Below are positions 1 to 7,841 of a DNA stretch of 64,000 nucleotides, piece after piece. The notes under the pieces are model-generated. The model was not told the origin of the DNA. It did not search any database and saw nothing but the letters and a program-made list of their open reading frames with translations. This DNA comes from an uncultured Lachnospiraceae bacterium (GTDB taxonomy: Bacteria > Bacillota > Clostridia > Lachnospirales > Lachnospiraceae). Position numbers and translations under genes: made by a program. Position 1 is the stretch's first letter, and each line of letters opens with the position of its first letter. The DNA lies in NCBI GenBank assembly GCA_934899185.1, contig CAKXYI010000006.1:1-64000 (forward strand). The letters run 5' to 3'.

Positions 1-93
1 GAAGATGTTAAAGAAATTACAAGAAGAACAGAGGAAGTTCAGCAAGAATTTCGTCAGGAGATGGCAAGGTTTTCTAACGATTTACAGGTATAA
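1..93 (+). CDS. C-terminal end of a truncated-by-window protein
   Basis: Frame 1 is open from the first base to a TAA at 91-93 and gives 30 residues rich in Glu, Gln, Lys and Arg (ending SNDLQV). The heptad-like charged pattern suggests the tail of a coiled coil. The start and the rest of the protein lie outside the window, so no function can be given. Confidence 0.5.
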   Translation, partial: EDVKEITRRTEEVQQEFRQEMARFSNDLQV

Positions 94-239
94 AGCGTAT
101 TATGACAAGATGAGAAAAGTGGAAGTTGATGAGTAGATCATTTTCATTGCATAAAATGGATTTTGCGATGGAAGGAGAGAAATAACCTGCCATTCAGTTC
201 ACCTCGATAACGATGTTTCTGCTAAGCAAATATTTCCAC

Positions 240-292
240 TTGTTAGTCTAGCCTAACTACGATATAATGGTTAGCATAAACTAACAGGAGGG
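240..292 (+). promoter_or_regulatory. Promoter with two GTTAG-N6-CTAAC operators
   Basis: A sigma-A type promoter is visible: -35 TTGTTA (240-245), 17-bp spacer, -10 TATAAT (263-268). Two inverted repeats of the form GTTAG-N6-CTAAC lie on it, at 242-257 (over the -35 and spacer) and 270-285 (just after the -10, at the expected transcription start). They are 28 bp apart, start to start. The placement is that of a repressor. The half-sites resemble the TTAG/CTAA arms of DtxR/IdeR-type metal-regulator boxes, but the centre is longer, so the regulator is an inference. A third copy sits at 47670-47685. The ribosome site AGGAGGG is at 286-292. Confidence 0.7.
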
Positions 293-302
293 TATATTTT
301 AT

Positions 303-689
303 ATGAAGAAAAATCCACTACGAATCCTATGGCTGATCCTGGGATTTGCAGCGATCGGAATCGGTGCTGTTGGTGTGGTCTTGCCGGTACTGCCAACAAC
401 CCCCTTTCTATTATTAGCATCATTTTGTCTTGCTAAGGGTTCTGAAAAGTTCCATACATGGTTTACCGGCACAAAACTATACAAAAATCACTTGGACGAG
501 TTTGTGCAAAATCGGAGTATGACCTTAAAGACAAAGTTCAGTCTGCTTCTCCTGGCATCGGGCATGCTGCTCTTAGCCTTTGCAGCAATGCCGAATTGGT
601 ATGGGAGGGCATTTATCATATTCCTTATCATCTTTAAATATGTCTATTTTTTTACCAGGATCAAGACAATTCCGGTGGAGAAATCATAA
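303..689 (+). CDS. DUF454 (YbaN-like) inner-membrane protein
   Basis: This is a 128-residue membrane protein of the DUF454/YbaN family. The family is recognised by the N-terminal hydrophobic stretch with the conserved pattern GxVLPVLPTTPFLLLASFCLAKGS (about residues 24-47) and the FHxWFxGxxLY segment after it (about 50-60). Two further hydrophobic helices fill residues 80-120. The biochemical role of the family is unknown. The start ATG follows AGGAGGG at 10 bp. It is a single-gene unit behind a promoter carrying two palindromic operators, so its expression is probably controlled by a metal-type regulator (inference). Confidence 0.85.
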   Translation: MKKNPLRILWLILGFAAIGIGAVGVVLPVLPTTPFLLLASFCLAKGSEKFHTWFTGTKLYKNHLDEFVQNRSMTLKTKFSLLLLASGMLLLAFAAMPNWYGRAFIIFLIIFKYVYFFTRIKTIPVEKS

Positions 690-910
690 GAGACATAACC
701 TTTAGGTTTATACTGCCTAACAAAGAGAGACTTCTGTTTGGAGACATCTTCTAGTATAGTTATATGAGTAATAAAATATGTGTCAAAGGAAGCAGAAGAA
801 CTGATCGCAAGACCCCACTAAAAGTAATAAAATACAATCAATAAAAGAGAGAAAAGGAGATAAGACAACAGATAATATTGAAAAGACAGGAGCCTTTACC
901 ATAGGAGTAG

Positions 911-1147
911 CAGATCTTGAACATTTATTTTGGTCTGAAGCAGATGCCGATCATTGCCTCCAGATATTGGAATATGATGCATGGCACAAATCCCAAAGAG
1001 GCGCAGCAGGATGCCGAGGGCATGCAGGTTATGCAGGTTTTAGGCAATAATATGGCATTTTGGCTGAATTGTAAGAATGTAGCGATGAAGATGGGACTTT
1101 CCATGCCGGAAGAACCGGAATTTACCTATACAAATTTTATCCACTAA
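911..1147 (+). pseudogene. Remnant of a flavodoxin-like NAD(P)H oxidoreductase (C-terminal part)
   Basis: About 77 residues resemble the C-terminal half of NAD(P)H-dependent FMN reductase/flavodoxin-fold oxidoreductases, in particular the stretch MPIIASRYWNMMHGTNP followed by a GMQVMQVLGNNMAFWL helix. The nucleotide-binding N-terminal half is absent. A TAG lies in frame at 908-910, just upstream, and only a TTG could start the ORF. I see no N-terminal half in 690-910. It is best read as a decayed copy. The neighbouring gene is an intact but different flavodoxin-fold protein. Confidence 0.6.
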
Positions 1148-1155
1148 GATAGATA

Positions 1156-1187
1156 CCCCCTCAGGTTCGAGGGGGATTTGTGTTTTG
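1156..1187 (+). terminator. Rho-independent terminator
   Basis: A 7-bp stem CCCCCTC/GAGGGGG (1156-1162 with 1169-1175) with a 6-base loop is followed by a T-rich tract. Confidence 0.75.
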
Positions 1188-1207
1188 TATAAAAAACCGA
1201 AATGCCG

Positions 1208-1236
1208 TTGCATTTGACCTTTTATTAGTTTAGAAT
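1208..1236 (+). promoter_or_regulatory. Candidate promoter for the flavodoxin-like gene
   Basis: -35-like TTGCAT (1208-1213), 17-bp spacer, -10 TAGAAT (1231-1236). It lies after the terminator at 1156-1187 and before the ATG at 1273. Confidence 0.45.
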
Positions 1237-1272
1237 GAGTTGCGAATAAAAGAAGAAAAGAGATGGCATTTT

Positions 1273-1962
1273 ATGAAGATTACATTGATCCATGGACAGA
1301 GCCACAAAGGCTCGACTTATCATGTGGCAAGGATTTTAGCAGAAAAAATAGACGGAGAGATCACGGAGATCGTCTTACCGCGCGACTTTGATCAGATGTG
1401 TGTCGGTTGTGCCCAGTGCATCAAAAAGGACGAAAAATTGTGTCCGCATTATGAGAAACTGGCACCGATCACAGAGGCGATCGATGCAGCAGACCTTTTG
1501 ATCTTTGAAAGTCCGGTTTATGTTTACCATGTCACTTCTGCTATGAAGGCATTGTTGGAACATTATGGATGGCGCTGGATCATGCATCGCCCGGAGGAGA
1601 GCATGTTCAAAAAGCAGATGGTCTGTATCGCGACCGCGGCAGGTGGCGGACAAAAGAACACCTGTCAGGATATGGCGGACAGTGCTGCTTATTGGGGTGT
1701 GGCTAAGACCTACAAGTATGGTATCGCTGTTCGTGCTATGAAGTGGGAAGATGTGACGGCAAAGACCAAGGACAAGATCGAGCGAGATATGGATGCGCTT
1801 GCGTCCAAGATCAAAGCCAACCAGGGCAGGGTAAAGCCACCTTTAAAGACCAGGATATTTTTCCCGGTCATGTCTATGGTCTTAAAGAAGCGTCCGGACA
1901 GTGTGGATGCTAAATACTGGAAGGAAAAAGGATGGCTTGATGGTAAGCGTCCTTGGCAATAG
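1273..1962 (+). CDS. Flavodoxin-family NAD(P)H-dependent oxidoreductase
   Basis: This is a 229-residue flavodoxin-fold protein. The N-terminus MKITLIHGQSHKGSTYHVAR is the phosphate-binding loop that grips FMN. Residues about 48-58 (CVGCAQCIKKDEKLCP) form the Cys-rich CxxC.C segment of the iron-sulfur flavoprotein/multimeric flavodoxin type, and FESPVYVYHVTSAMKALLEH is the usual second flavin loop region. The C-terminal 60 residues are basic and may form an extra helical tail. The frame is open from TTG 1240, but I chose ATG 1273 because the flavodoxin fold starts there and an AAGAGA purine tract precedes it. The substrate is unknown. Confidence 0.8.
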   Translation: MKITLIHGQSHKGSTYHVARILAEKIDGEITEIVLPRDFDQMCVGCAQCIKKDEKLCPHYEKLAPITEAIDAADLLIFESPVYVYHVTSAMKALLEHYGWRWIMHRPEESMFKKQMVCIATAAGGGQKNTCQDMADSAAYWGVAKTYKYGIAVRAMKWEDVTAKTKDKIERDMDALASKIKANQGRVKPPLKTRIFFPVMSMVLKKRPDSVDAKYWKEKGWLDGKRPWQ

Positions 1963-1966
1963 GGAT

Positions 1967-2035
1967 AGACGGCGCCTTGGATTTGGCTGTATGCGACTTC
2001 CTATGCAGGATGTTGTGGTTGAGTTTGAGAAACAG
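1967..2035 (+). pseudogene. N-terminal remnant of an aldo/keto reductase
   Basis: Immediately after the flavodoxin-like gene, another frame encodes RRRLGFGCMRLPM followed by an acidic stretch. GFGCMRLP is the signature start of a large aldo/keto reductase subfamily in Clostridia. The similarity stops after about 23 residues, with no barrel behind it, so this is a fragment left by deletion. It is too short to be certain. Confidence 0.45.
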
Positions 2036-2061
2036 TCTGCATATTTTTTATCTCCCCTTAT

Positions 2062-2090
2062 TTGTGTCCAGGGGTCTGGTATGCTATACT
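2062..2090 (+). promoter_or_regulatory. Promoter of thrH-like gene
   Basis: -35-like TTGTGT (2062-2067), 17-bp spacer and -10 TATACT (2085-2090), with an upstream TG (TGCTATACT), i.e. an extended -10. Confidence 0.6.
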
Positions 2091-2127
2091 TATCACAAAA
2101 GGAAAATAAAGGCGGGAGAATAAAAAG

Positions 2128-2727
2128 ATGAACATTGTATGCTTGGACTTAGAAGGTGTATTGGTACCGGAGATCTGGATCGCTTTTGCCGAGGAGAGCG
2201 GTATTCCGGAATTAGAGAGAACGACCAGAGATGAGCCGGACTATGATAAGTTGATGCATTGGCGGCTTGGTATTTTGAAGGAACATGGACTTGGATTAAA
2301 GGAGATCCAGGAGACGATCGCAAAGATCGATCCGATCCCGGGCGCAAAGGAATTTTTAGATCAGTTGCGGGAAATGACTCAGGTCATTATTATCAGTGAT
2401 ACTTTTACCCAGTTTGCAGGACCTCTGATGAAGAAACTGGGCTATCCGACCATCTTTTGTAATTCACTGGAAGTGGCAGAGGATGGTGAGATCACCGGCT
2501 TTAAGATGCGTATTGAGAATTCCAAGTATTCCACGGTCAAGGCATTACAGTCCATCGGTTATGATACGATTGCTTCCGGTGACAGCCACAATGACCTGGG
2601 CATGATCAAGGCGAGCAAGGCGGGATTTCTCTTTAAATCGACCGATCAGATCAAGCAGGACAACCCGGACATTCCGGCATATGAGAATTATGACGAATTG
2701 CTGGCAGCTATTAAGGCAGCCTTATAA
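2128..2727 (+). CDS. thrH: ThrH-type phosphoserine phosphatase / homoserine phosphotransferase
   Basis: This is a 199-residue HAD-superfamily enzyme. It starts with MNIVCLDLEGVLVPEIWIAFAE, the hallmark of the ThrH family: the nucleophile is D7, and Glu9 stands where most HAD phosphatases have the second Asp. Motif II is ISDTF (about 88-92), and motif III/IV is SGDSHNDLGMI with the metal-binding Asps (about 151-161). ThrH enzymes dephosphorylate phosphoserine and can transfer phosphate to homoserine, linking serine and threonine synthesis. The gene has its own promoter and terminator and stands just upstream of two sulfur amino acid enzymes. Confidence 0.85.
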   Translation: MNIVCLDLEGVLVPEIWIAFAEESGIPELERTTRDEPDYDKLMHWRLGILKEHGLGLKEIQETIAKIDPIPGAKEFLDQLREMTQVIIISDTFTQFAGPLMKKLGYPTIFCNSLEVAEDGEITGFKMRIENSKYSTVKALQSIGYDTIASGDSHNDLGMIKASKAGFLFKSTDQIKQDNPDIPAYENYDELLAAIKAAL

Positions 2728-2741
2728 GAAGCAAGCGATAG

Positions 2742-2778
2742 GGGCATATCTTCTACAAGAGATATGTCCTTCTTTTTT
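2742..2778 (+). terminator. Rho-independent terminator
   Basis: A 10-bp stem GGGCATATCT/AGATATGTCC (2742-2751 with 2760-2769, one G-U pair) is followed by TTCTTTTTT. Confidence 0.75.
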
Positions 2779-2800
2779 ACCTTATTTCATATAATTCCTA

Positions 2801-2829
2801 TTGCAACAGTATGAAAAGTATGATAAAAT
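2801..2829 (+). promoter_or_regulatory. Promoter of the trans-sulfuration pair
   Basis: -35 TTGCAA (2801-2806), 17-bp spacer, -10 TAAAAT (2824-2829). It leaves about a 40-base leader before the ATG at 2871. Confidence 0.6.
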
Positions 2830-2870
2830 CCAAAACATACATTTTAGGAAAGAATAGGGGATATATACAT

Positions 2871-4037
2871 ATGGCACGAGGATTTGAGACGAAGTGTTTA
2901 CACTTAGAAGAGGAGGAAGGAGACTGTAGCCACTTCGGCGCGATTTCTTATCCAATCTATCAGACTGCAACTTATGCACATCCGGGTGTGGGACAAAGTA
3001 CAGGATTTGACTACAGCCGTCTGCAAAATCCGACCAGAGAGCATCTGGAAAAGATCGTAGCAAGTCTGGAAAATGGTATCGATGCACTTGCTTTTACCAC
3101 AGGCATGGCTGCCATTACTATGCTGATGGAGTTGTTTGCGCCGGGAGACCATCTGATCGTGGACGAAGACCTGTATGGTGGTAGCATCCGTCTGTTTACC
3201 CATGTGTCATCCAAAAACGGACTGACCTTTTCCTCTGTTCCGTGTCATGCGGTGGATGTAGAGAATTATATCCAGCAAAATACCAAGGCAATCTATATTG
3301 AGACACCGACCAATCCTATGATGAATGTTACGGATATCGCAGCCTTGGCACAGCTGGCAAAAAAGCATGACATCCTCTTGATCGTGGATAATACTTTCTT
3401 ATCTCCCTATTTCCAGAATCCTTTAGACCTGGGGGCAGATATCGTCATCCATAGCGGAACGAAGTTCCTAGGTGGACACAACGATACGCTGGCAGGATTT
3501 CTGGTGACAAACCGGGAGGACATCAGCGAAAGATTTCGTTTCCTGATTAAGACGACCGGGGCTGGTCTGGCTCCATTTGATTGCTTTTTGATCCAGCGTG
3601 GGATCAAGACCTTGGGGATCCGTATGGAGCGCGCTCAGGCAAATGCTATGGAAATCGCACACTGGCTGCAAAAGCAGTCCTGCGTCACAGAGGTGATCTA
3701 TCCGGGATTGGAGAGTCATCCGGGATATGAGATCATGAAAAAGCAGGCACGTGGTTTTGGTGCAATGCTTACCTTTCAGGTGAAGAATCAGGCATACGCC
3801 TATGCCATTCTTGGAAAGGTGCGTATGATCAAATATGCGGAGAGTCTGGGTGGTGTGGAAACACTTCTGACCTATCCGATGACCCAGACCCATGCAGATG
3901 TACCGGATGAGATCCGCAGGAAAAACGGCATTACCGAATGTACCCTTCGTATGTCTGTAGGCATTGAGGATGTTAAAGATCTTTTAGCAGAACTGGAAAA
4001 AGTCTTTGCCGAGGCAGAGCAGAAAATAGAAGGTTAA
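2871..4037 (+). CDS. Cys/Met metabolism PLP enzyme (cystathionine gamma-synthase/lyase or sulfhydrylase family)
   Basis: This 388-residue fold-type I PLP enzyme is typical of the Cys/Met metabolism family. The PLP lysine is K198 in SGTKFLGGHND, the cofactor Asp lies in LLIVDNTFLSPYFQNPL, and the phosphate-binding YSRLQNPTR is near residue 49. The frame extends to 2811, but ATG 2871 matches the family start and follows a GGGG-containing site. Family members do gamma-replacement (MetB, MetY-like) or gamma-elimination (MGL, CTH); the sequence alone does not settle which. It is followed 36 bp later by a MalY-type C-S lyase, so a cystathionine-forming and cystathionine-cleaving pair is likely. Confidence 0.85.
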   Translation: MARGFETKCLHLEEEEGDCSHFGAISYPIYQTATYAHPGVGQSTGFDYSRLQNPTREHLEKIVASLENGIDALAFTTGMAAITMLMELFAPGDHLIVDEDLYGGSIRLFTHVSSKNGLTFSSVPCHAVDVENYIQQNTKAIYIETPTNPMMNVTDIAALAQLAKKHDILLIVDNTFLSPYFQNPLDLGADIVIHSGTKFLGGHNDTLAGFLVTNREDISERFRFLIKTTGAGLAPFDCFLIQRGIKTLGIRMERAQANAMEIAHWLQKQSCVTEVIYPGLESHPGYEIMKKQARGFGAMLTFQVKNQAYAYAILGKVRMIKYAESLGGVETLLTYPMTQTHADVPDEIRRKNGITECTLRMSVGIEDVKDLLAELEKVFAEAEQKIEG

Positions 4038-4073
4038 GAAGCATAGAAGAAAGAGTTACAAAAAGGAGAAATC

Positions 4074-5267
4074 ATGGCAGAGAGAAATTTGGATTTTGAC
4101 AGACTGATCGATCGAAAAGGGACCAAGTGCTTAAAATACGACTTTGCGGTGGAGCGTGGCATGCCGGCAGACATCCTGCCGCTCTGGGTGGCAGATATGG
4201 ATTTTCAGACATCTTCCTATATACAGGATGCTATCGTAGAGACTGCTTCGCACGGGATCTTTGGCTACAGTGAGTCGGATGACGCCTATTATGAAGCACT
4301 GCATTCATGGATGCAGGAACGCCATCAGTTTGAGATCGAAAAGAAATGGGTAGTAAAGACACCGGGCATCGTTTTGGCACTTGCCATGGCAGTCAAGGCT
4401 TATACCAAATGCGGCGATGGTGTGCTTTTGCAGTCACCGGTCTACTATCCGTTTTCAGAAGTTATCCGTGATAATGGTAGACGCGTAATCAGCAATGATC
4501 TGGTGCTGGGCGAGGACGATCGTTATCATATTGATTTTGTGGATTTTGAAGACAAGATTGTGCGTGAAAACATCAAGTTATTTCTTCTTTGCAATCCGCA
4601 CAATCCGGTAGGACGTGTCTGGACGGAGGAAGAACTCTTGCATATGGGGCAGATCTGTCTGCGTCATGGAGTGACCGTGGTCAGTGATGAGATCCATCAT
4701 GACTTTATCTTCAAGGGGCAGCATCATGTCTTTGCTGGACTCAGTGATGCCTTGGCGGACATTACGGTTACCTGTACCTCCCCGAGCAAGACCTTTAATA
4801 TTGCAGGCTTGCAGGTATCCAATATCATTATTAAAAACGAAAATCTGCGCAAGGCATTTATCCATCAACTGGATGCAGCAGGTGTCAGCCAGATCGGGCT
4901 CATGGGCCTGGTTGCCTGTCAGGCTGCCTATGCACATGGGGGCGAGTGGTACGAGGGTATGCTTTCTTATGTGCGGGGAAATATTGACTATGTCAGATCC
5001 TTTGTAGAGGATCATTTGCCGGGTGTTCGGATGATCGATCTGGAAGGAACCTATCTGGTCTGGTTGGATTTCCGCGGCACAGGGCTGTGTCAAAAGGAAC
5101 TGGAGGACATGATCATCTATGAAGCAGGACTCTGGCTGGACAGTGGAGCCATCTTCGGCAAATCCGGGAAAGGCTTTGAACGTATCAATGTAGCGTGTCC
5201 GCGCAGCACCCTACAAGAGGCGCTGGAACGGATCGAGCGTGCATGGAAGAAACACCAAACCGCATAA
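4074..5267 (+). CDS. MalY/PatB-type PLP aminotransferase, probable cystathionine beta-lyase
   Basis: This 397-residue fold-type I PLP enzyme carries the MalY/PatB signature: LPLWVADMDFQTSSYIQDAI near the N-terminus, CNPHNPVGRVWT in the middle, and the PLP lysine K239 in SPSKTFNIAGLQVSN. Family members cleave C-S bonds of cystathionine or cysteine, giving homocysteine or sulfide plus pyruvate and ammonia. It lies 36 bp after a Cys/Met metabolism enzyme, with an AAAGGAG site, in what looks like a two-gene operon ended by the hairpin at 5282-5312. Confidence 0.88.
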   Translation: MAERNLDFDRLIDRKGTKCLKYDFAVERGMPADILPLWVADMDFQTSSYIQDAIVETASHGIFGYSESDDAYYEALHSWMQERHQFEIEKKWVVKTPGIVLALAMAVKAYTKCGDGVLLQSPVYYPFSEVIRDNGRRVISNDLVLGEDDRYHIDFVDFEDKIVRENIKLFLLCNPHNPVGRVWTEEELLHMGQICLRHGVTVVSDEIHHDFIFKGQHHVFAGLSDALADITVTCTSPSKTFNIAGLQVSNIIIKNENLRKAFIHQLDAAGVSQIGLMGLVACQAAYAHGGEWYEGMLSYVRGNIDYVRSFVEDHLPGVRMIDLEGTYLVWLDFRGTGLCQKELEDMIIYEAGLWLDSGAIFGKSGKGFERINVACPRSTLQEALERIERAWKKHQTA

Positions 5268-5281
5268 GGGCGGGAGCGGCA

Positions 5282-5312
5282 AAGAGGCAGGGGAGATTTC
5301 TGCCTCTTTTTC
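5282..5312 (+). terminator. Rho-independent terminator
   Basis: A 9-bp stem AAGAGGCAG/CTGCCTCTT (5282-5290 with 5300-5308) runs into a T tract. Confidence 0.8.
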
Positions 5313-5372
5313 CTATGTAAAAAATCATATCAGGTGTGTTATACTGTGTCTATCAAAAACTTGGAGGGCATT

Positions 5373-6731
5373 ATGGATATCAAAGAACAGATTCATGGAT
5401 TATCAGAAGAAATGATAGAAAATCTTGGCAAATTGGTTGCCATTGATTCGCAGTTGGCAGAGGCAAAGGAAGGCAAGCCATTTGGCGAAGGCCCGGCAGA
5501 GGCACTTCGTGTGGGACTTGAGATCGCAGAAGGACTGGGCTTTCGTACGGTCAATCTCGATAATTACTGTGGTTATGCAGAAATGGGCGAGGGGGATGAG
5601 ATCGTTGGTATTGCGGGACATCTGGATGTGGTCCCAACCGGCGGTGACTGGACATACGACCCTTTTACATTAACGCGAGATGGTGATTACATCTATGGTC
5701 GTGGAACGACAGATGATAAGGGACCGGTCATCGAGGCACTTTATGCTATGAAACTCCTGCGCGATTCCGGTGTTAAGTTGAATAAGCGTGTGCGTCTTAT
5801 CATGGGATGTAACGAGGAGACCGGATCCAAATGTATGGAGCATTATAATGAGGTCGAAGAAGAACTCTCCTGTGGCTTTACGCCGGATGCAAGTTATCCG
5901 TGCATCCATGGAGAAAAAGGACATATGGAGATGATGGCATATTCCAAGAGTACCAAGATCATTTCCATGAATGGAGGTTTTGTCTCAAATGCAGTATGTG
6001 ATTCCTGCACGACCGTGATCCCGGCAGAGGATGGTCTAAAAGACCGTCTGGAAAAAGTGCTGTCAGAGACAGATTTACAGGAATATAAAGTAAGCCAGGA
6101 AGACGGCAAAATCACGATCTTTGCCAAGGGTCTGCCGGCGCATGCATCCACACCGACACTTGGCGTCAATGCAGCTGGAGTAACCTGTCAGTGTCTGGCA
6201 GAGGCAGGCTTTGAGGATGATTTTGTGAACTTCTACAATAGCCATTTAGGCACAGCGTGTGATGGCGCAGGCGTTGGGCTCAAGTTTGCAGATGAATACG
6301 GAGATCTGACTTTCTGCAACGGTATCGTTAAGACGGGGGACGGTGTTATTTCTTGCACCATCGATATCCGTGTGCCTGTGACCTTAAAGGCAGATCAGGT
6401 GCGTAGTATGTGTCAGGACCATCTGGAGGATGACAACGGACGCATTGAGATCCTTGAGATCGGTGATCCGCTTTTCTTCCCGAGAGAATCTCCACTGGTA
6501 GAAGCTCTTTACAAGGCCTATGTGGATGTGACCGGAGACAGCGAGCATCAGCCTATGGTCATCGGCGGCGGCACTTATGCCAAGTCCCTAAAGAACATCA
6601 TTGCCTTCGGACCGGAGAAATTGGGCGTGGATTATCGCATTCATGGCGCAGATGAGTATATTCTGGTATCCGGAATGGAAGAATCCGTCTTGATCTACAT
6701 GGAAGCGATCAAGAATCTTTTGGCAATCTAA
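5373..6731 (+). CDS. pepV: PepV-type M20 dipeptidase (Xaa-His dipeptidase)
   Basis: This is a 452-residue zinc metallopeptidase of the M20 family, close in size and motifs to PepV. Zinc ligands are seen in AGHLDVVP (H83, D85), in the YGRGTTDDKGP segment with its bridging Asp, and in GCNEETGSKCMEHY with the general-base Glu. The lid domain contains KGLPAHASTPTLGVNAAG and the C-terminal part IGGGTYAKSLKN. It hydrolyses dipeptides in the cytosol. The frame is open from 5334, but ATG 5373 follows GGAGG at the right distance. It is a single gene with a TATACT -10-like box at 5340-5345. Confidence 0.88.
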   Translation: MDIKEQIHGLSEEMIENLGKLVAIDSQLAEAKEGKPFGEGPAEALRVGLEIAEGLGFRTVNLDNYCGYAEMGEGDEIVGIAGHLDVVPTGGDWTYDPFTLTRDGDYIYGRGTTDDKGPVIEALYAMKLLRDSGVKLNKRVRLIMGCNEETGSKCMEHYNEVEEELSCGFTPDASYPCIHGEKGHMEMMAYSKSTKIISMNGGFVSNAVCDSCTTVIPAEDGLKDRLEKVLSETDLQEYKVSQEDGKITIFAKGLPAHASTPTLGVNAAGVTCQCLAEAGFEDDFVNFYNSHLGTACDGAGVGLKFADEYGDLTFCNGIVKTGDGVISCTIDIRVPVTLKADQVRSMCQDHLEDDNGRIEILEIGDPLFFPRESPLVEALYKAYVDVTGDSEHQPMVIGGGTYAKSLKNIIAFGPEKLGVDYRIHGADEYILVSGMEESVLIYMEAIKNLLAI

Positions 6732-6765
6732 ATCATAAAATTTGTCAAAAAAAAGCATTTTTTAA

Positions 6766-6794
6766 TTGCGAAAGAGCAGACTGACATTTATAAT
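6766..6794 (+). promoter_or_regulatory. Promoter of acyltransferase/SGNH unit
   Basis: -35-like TTGCGA (6766-6771), 17-bp spacer, -10 TATAAT (6789-6794), within an AT-rich 127-bp gap. Confidence 0.55.
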
Positions 6795-6858
6795 AATATT
6801 CGGAAATAAAGTTACATACTTTTAGATAAGAATACATTTATATAGATTGAGATAGCAA

Positions 6859-7824
6859 ATGAGAACAACATATACATACAATGAAGGAATCAACTTCCTT
6901 CGGGCAGTTTCCATCTTGGGGATCGTGCTTTATCACATCTTTCCATTCGCCATGAAGGGAGGCTTTCTTGGTGTCTGCTTTTTCTTTTTAATATCGGGGT
7001 ATCTGGCGGCAAAGAAAGGTCAGATCGACTGGGATAATGAGAATTTTCGCATTCGTAAATATTATATCAAAAAAGGGCTACGCATATATCCGGCACTCTA
7101 TATCATGGTCATGTCGGTCATTGCCTTTTTTACCATCTTTCATCAGGAATTATTATTAGGGGCAAGAGAGGAGGCGGCAAGCATCTTTCTCGGTTACAAC
7201 AACTGGTGGCAGATGTTGACACAGGCGTCTTACTTTATGAAGATCACAGAGCATTCGCCATTTACCCATTTGTGGTATCTGGGTGTAGAAATGGAACTTC
7301 TGATCCTGTGGCCTTTGCTCTTTTTACTCTACAAGAAATGGGTTGAACCGCGTTTGGGAAAAGGCGCGATCTGGATCTTTGTCCTGTTGACGTTGGCTTC
7401 CATGCTTGCCATGGGGATTATGTATCGCGCGGACAATGTCAACCGTGTTTACTACGGCACGGACACACGCGCTTTTTCTTTCTTGATTGGCGTGATCTTA
7501 GGACTCAAAGAAGATGATTGGAATAAAAAAGGCAACATTCTCTTTCAAGGGGACAATGGGCGGGCTCTTTTTTTCGTATCTTTCTTAGTGACGATCGCGC
7601 TGTTTGTACTCGTTGATGGTGAGCAGGCATGGCTTTATCGTGGTGGCATGGCGTTGATCAGCCTGTTTTTTGCCTTCATGGTCTATGTGATGAACCAATG
7701 CAATTTTACGACGACAGCACTGAACCAAAATAAGATTCTGCAATGGATTGGCAGACACAGTTACTGGATTTATCTCTGGCATTATCCGCTTCTCTTTATT
7801 ATCAACTTACAGCATATCTTTTAG
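6859..7824 (+). CDS. Acyltransferase 3 family membrane O-acyltransferase
   Basis: This 321-residue integral membrane protein belongs to the acyltransferase 3 (AT3) family. It opens with NEGINFLRAVSILGIVLYHIFPF, which carries the conserved R and H of helix 1, then GFLGVCFFFLISGYL, and ends with WIGRHSYWIYLWHYPLLFIINL, the usual last helices. About ten hydrophobic segments are visible. AT3 proteins move acetyl or other acyl groups across the membrane onto cell-wall or surface glycans. OatA-like peptidoglycan acetylases carry a fused extracellular SGNH domain; here that part is absent, and the next gene supplies an anchored SGNH protein. Confidence 0.85.
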   Translation: MRTTYTYNEGINFLRAVSILGIVLYHIFPFAMKGGFLGVCFFFLISGYLAAKKGQIDWDNENFRIRKYYIKKGLRIYPALYIMVMSVIAFFTIFHQELLLGAREEAASIFLGYNNWWQMLTQASYFMKITEHSPFTHLWYLGVEMELLILWPLLFLLYKKWVEPRLGKGAIWIFVLLTLASMLAMGIMYRADNVNRVYYGTDTRAFSFLIGVILGLKEDDWNKKGNILFQGDNGRALFFVSFLVTIALFVLVDGEQAWLYRGGMALISLFFAFMVYVMNQCNFTTTALNQNKILQWIGRHSYWIYLWHYPLLFIINLQHIF

Positions 7825-7841
7825 AAATGGGGTGTGTATCG

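Noticed and set aside
1901..2131. 76-residue plus-strand frame overlapping the end of the flavodoxin-like gene
   Set aside because: Not a gene as such; its middle holds the aldo/keto reductase scrap, which is listed separately.
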